From assembly GCA_910583795.1 (NCBI GenBank), contig CAJTZQ010000063.1, forward strand, positions 1 to 22,134: a stretch of 22,134 bases of DNA, written 5' to 3'. The translations under genes and the position numbers were made by a program. The DNA comes from an uncultured Muribaculaceae bacterium. GTDB taxonomy: Bacteria; Bacteroidota; Bacteroidia; Bacteroidales; Muribaculaceae. Below are positions 21,970 through 22,134 of the stretch, in pieces; the stretch's first letter is position 1; each line of letters opens with the position of its first letter. The notes under the pieces were generated by a model, which saw only the letters and a program-made list of their open reading frames with translations, did no database searches and was not told the DNA's origin.

Positions 21970-22134
21970 ATGGATGGTTTCAGCTACAAAACATTAATCG
22001 AACTACTTGAAAAGCAACCAGGTCAGGCTTCTATCCCTGATGAAGAAGTTGAATGCATCAAGTATAGTATATTGGGGGAGTTAAAAAGATATGGTATTGA
22101 GGCAGACAAAGTGGATACTATTATAAGTCCATCT
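21970..22134 (+). CDS. Unknown protein, N-terminal part (runs off the window)
   Basis: ATG at 21970 opens 55 codons to the window edge with no stop. The fragment begins MDGFSYKTLIELLEKQPGQA and continues with an acidic then basic helix pattern (SIPDEEVECIKYSILGELKR). It has no signal peptide. The domain cannot be recognised from this fragment; it may belong to the same accessory cluster, though a terminator separates it from the preceding gene. Confidence 0.55.
   Translation, partial: MDGFSYKTLIELLEKQPGQASIPDEEVECIKYSILGELKRYGIEADKVDTIISPS

Overview
The window looks like chromosome of a Bacteroidales bacterium, most likely a Muribaculaceae-type gut commensal. Three things support this. Many genes are preceded by the Bacteroidetes -7 box TAnnTTTG, often with a TTTG/TTG element about 20 nt upstream. 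Purine-rich Shine-Dalgarno motifs are mostly absent. The gene families (DUF3332 lipoprotein, MltF-type lipoprotein, YtxH pairs, Bacteroidales-type IF-3 and L25) fit the order. The family-level assignment is inference; no rRNA or tRNA gene is present to confirm it.

Layout, left to right. (1) 1-2126, minus strand: 5' end of a GH43-type glycosidase, alanine dehydrogenase, and a small AlaX-type tRNA-editing protein. (2) 2200-2480: an isolated transcription unit with its own promoter and terminator around a 32-codon ORF. (3) 2617-6370, plus strand: an MltF-like lytic transglycosylase, a DUF3332 lipoprotein, then an envelope cassette of two YtxH-like proteins, a holin-superfamily-III-like membrane protein and an unknown basic protein. 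(4) 6384-8470: yaaA, a structured RNA of about 275 nt that is a good candidate for the Bacteroidales-1/6S-like RNA, and a nitroreductase. (5) 8494-12057, minus strand: the translation operon thrS-infC-rpmI-rplT. (6) 12196-14336: an exported TPR protein. (7) 14350-15153, minus strand: rplY with a structured leader. (8) 15195-16060: an AlkZ-related-like protein behind an 11-unit heptamer repeat. (9) 16112-18583: a CbbX/SpoVK-type AAA+ ATPase behind a structured leader of about 460 nt.

(10) 18600-22134 is an accessory, more A+T-rich region. It holds a strong promoter driving a long-hairpin RNA, a small unknown protein, a PD-(D/E)XK nuclease, a protein with recombinase-like helical N-terminal repeats but no catalytic domain, and the start of an unknown gene. 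This RNA/nuclease/DNA-binding-like combination is the best candidate here for an undescribed, possibly defence-related, system. It is not a canonical retron, because no reverse transcriptase is visible.

Most of the window is housekeeping: translation, envelope maintenance and alanine metabolism. The unexplained signals are mostly RNA-level: the leaders of rplY and of the AAA+ gene, the 6S-like RNA, the hairpin RNA at 18.9 kb, and heptamer repeats directly upstream of two start codons.
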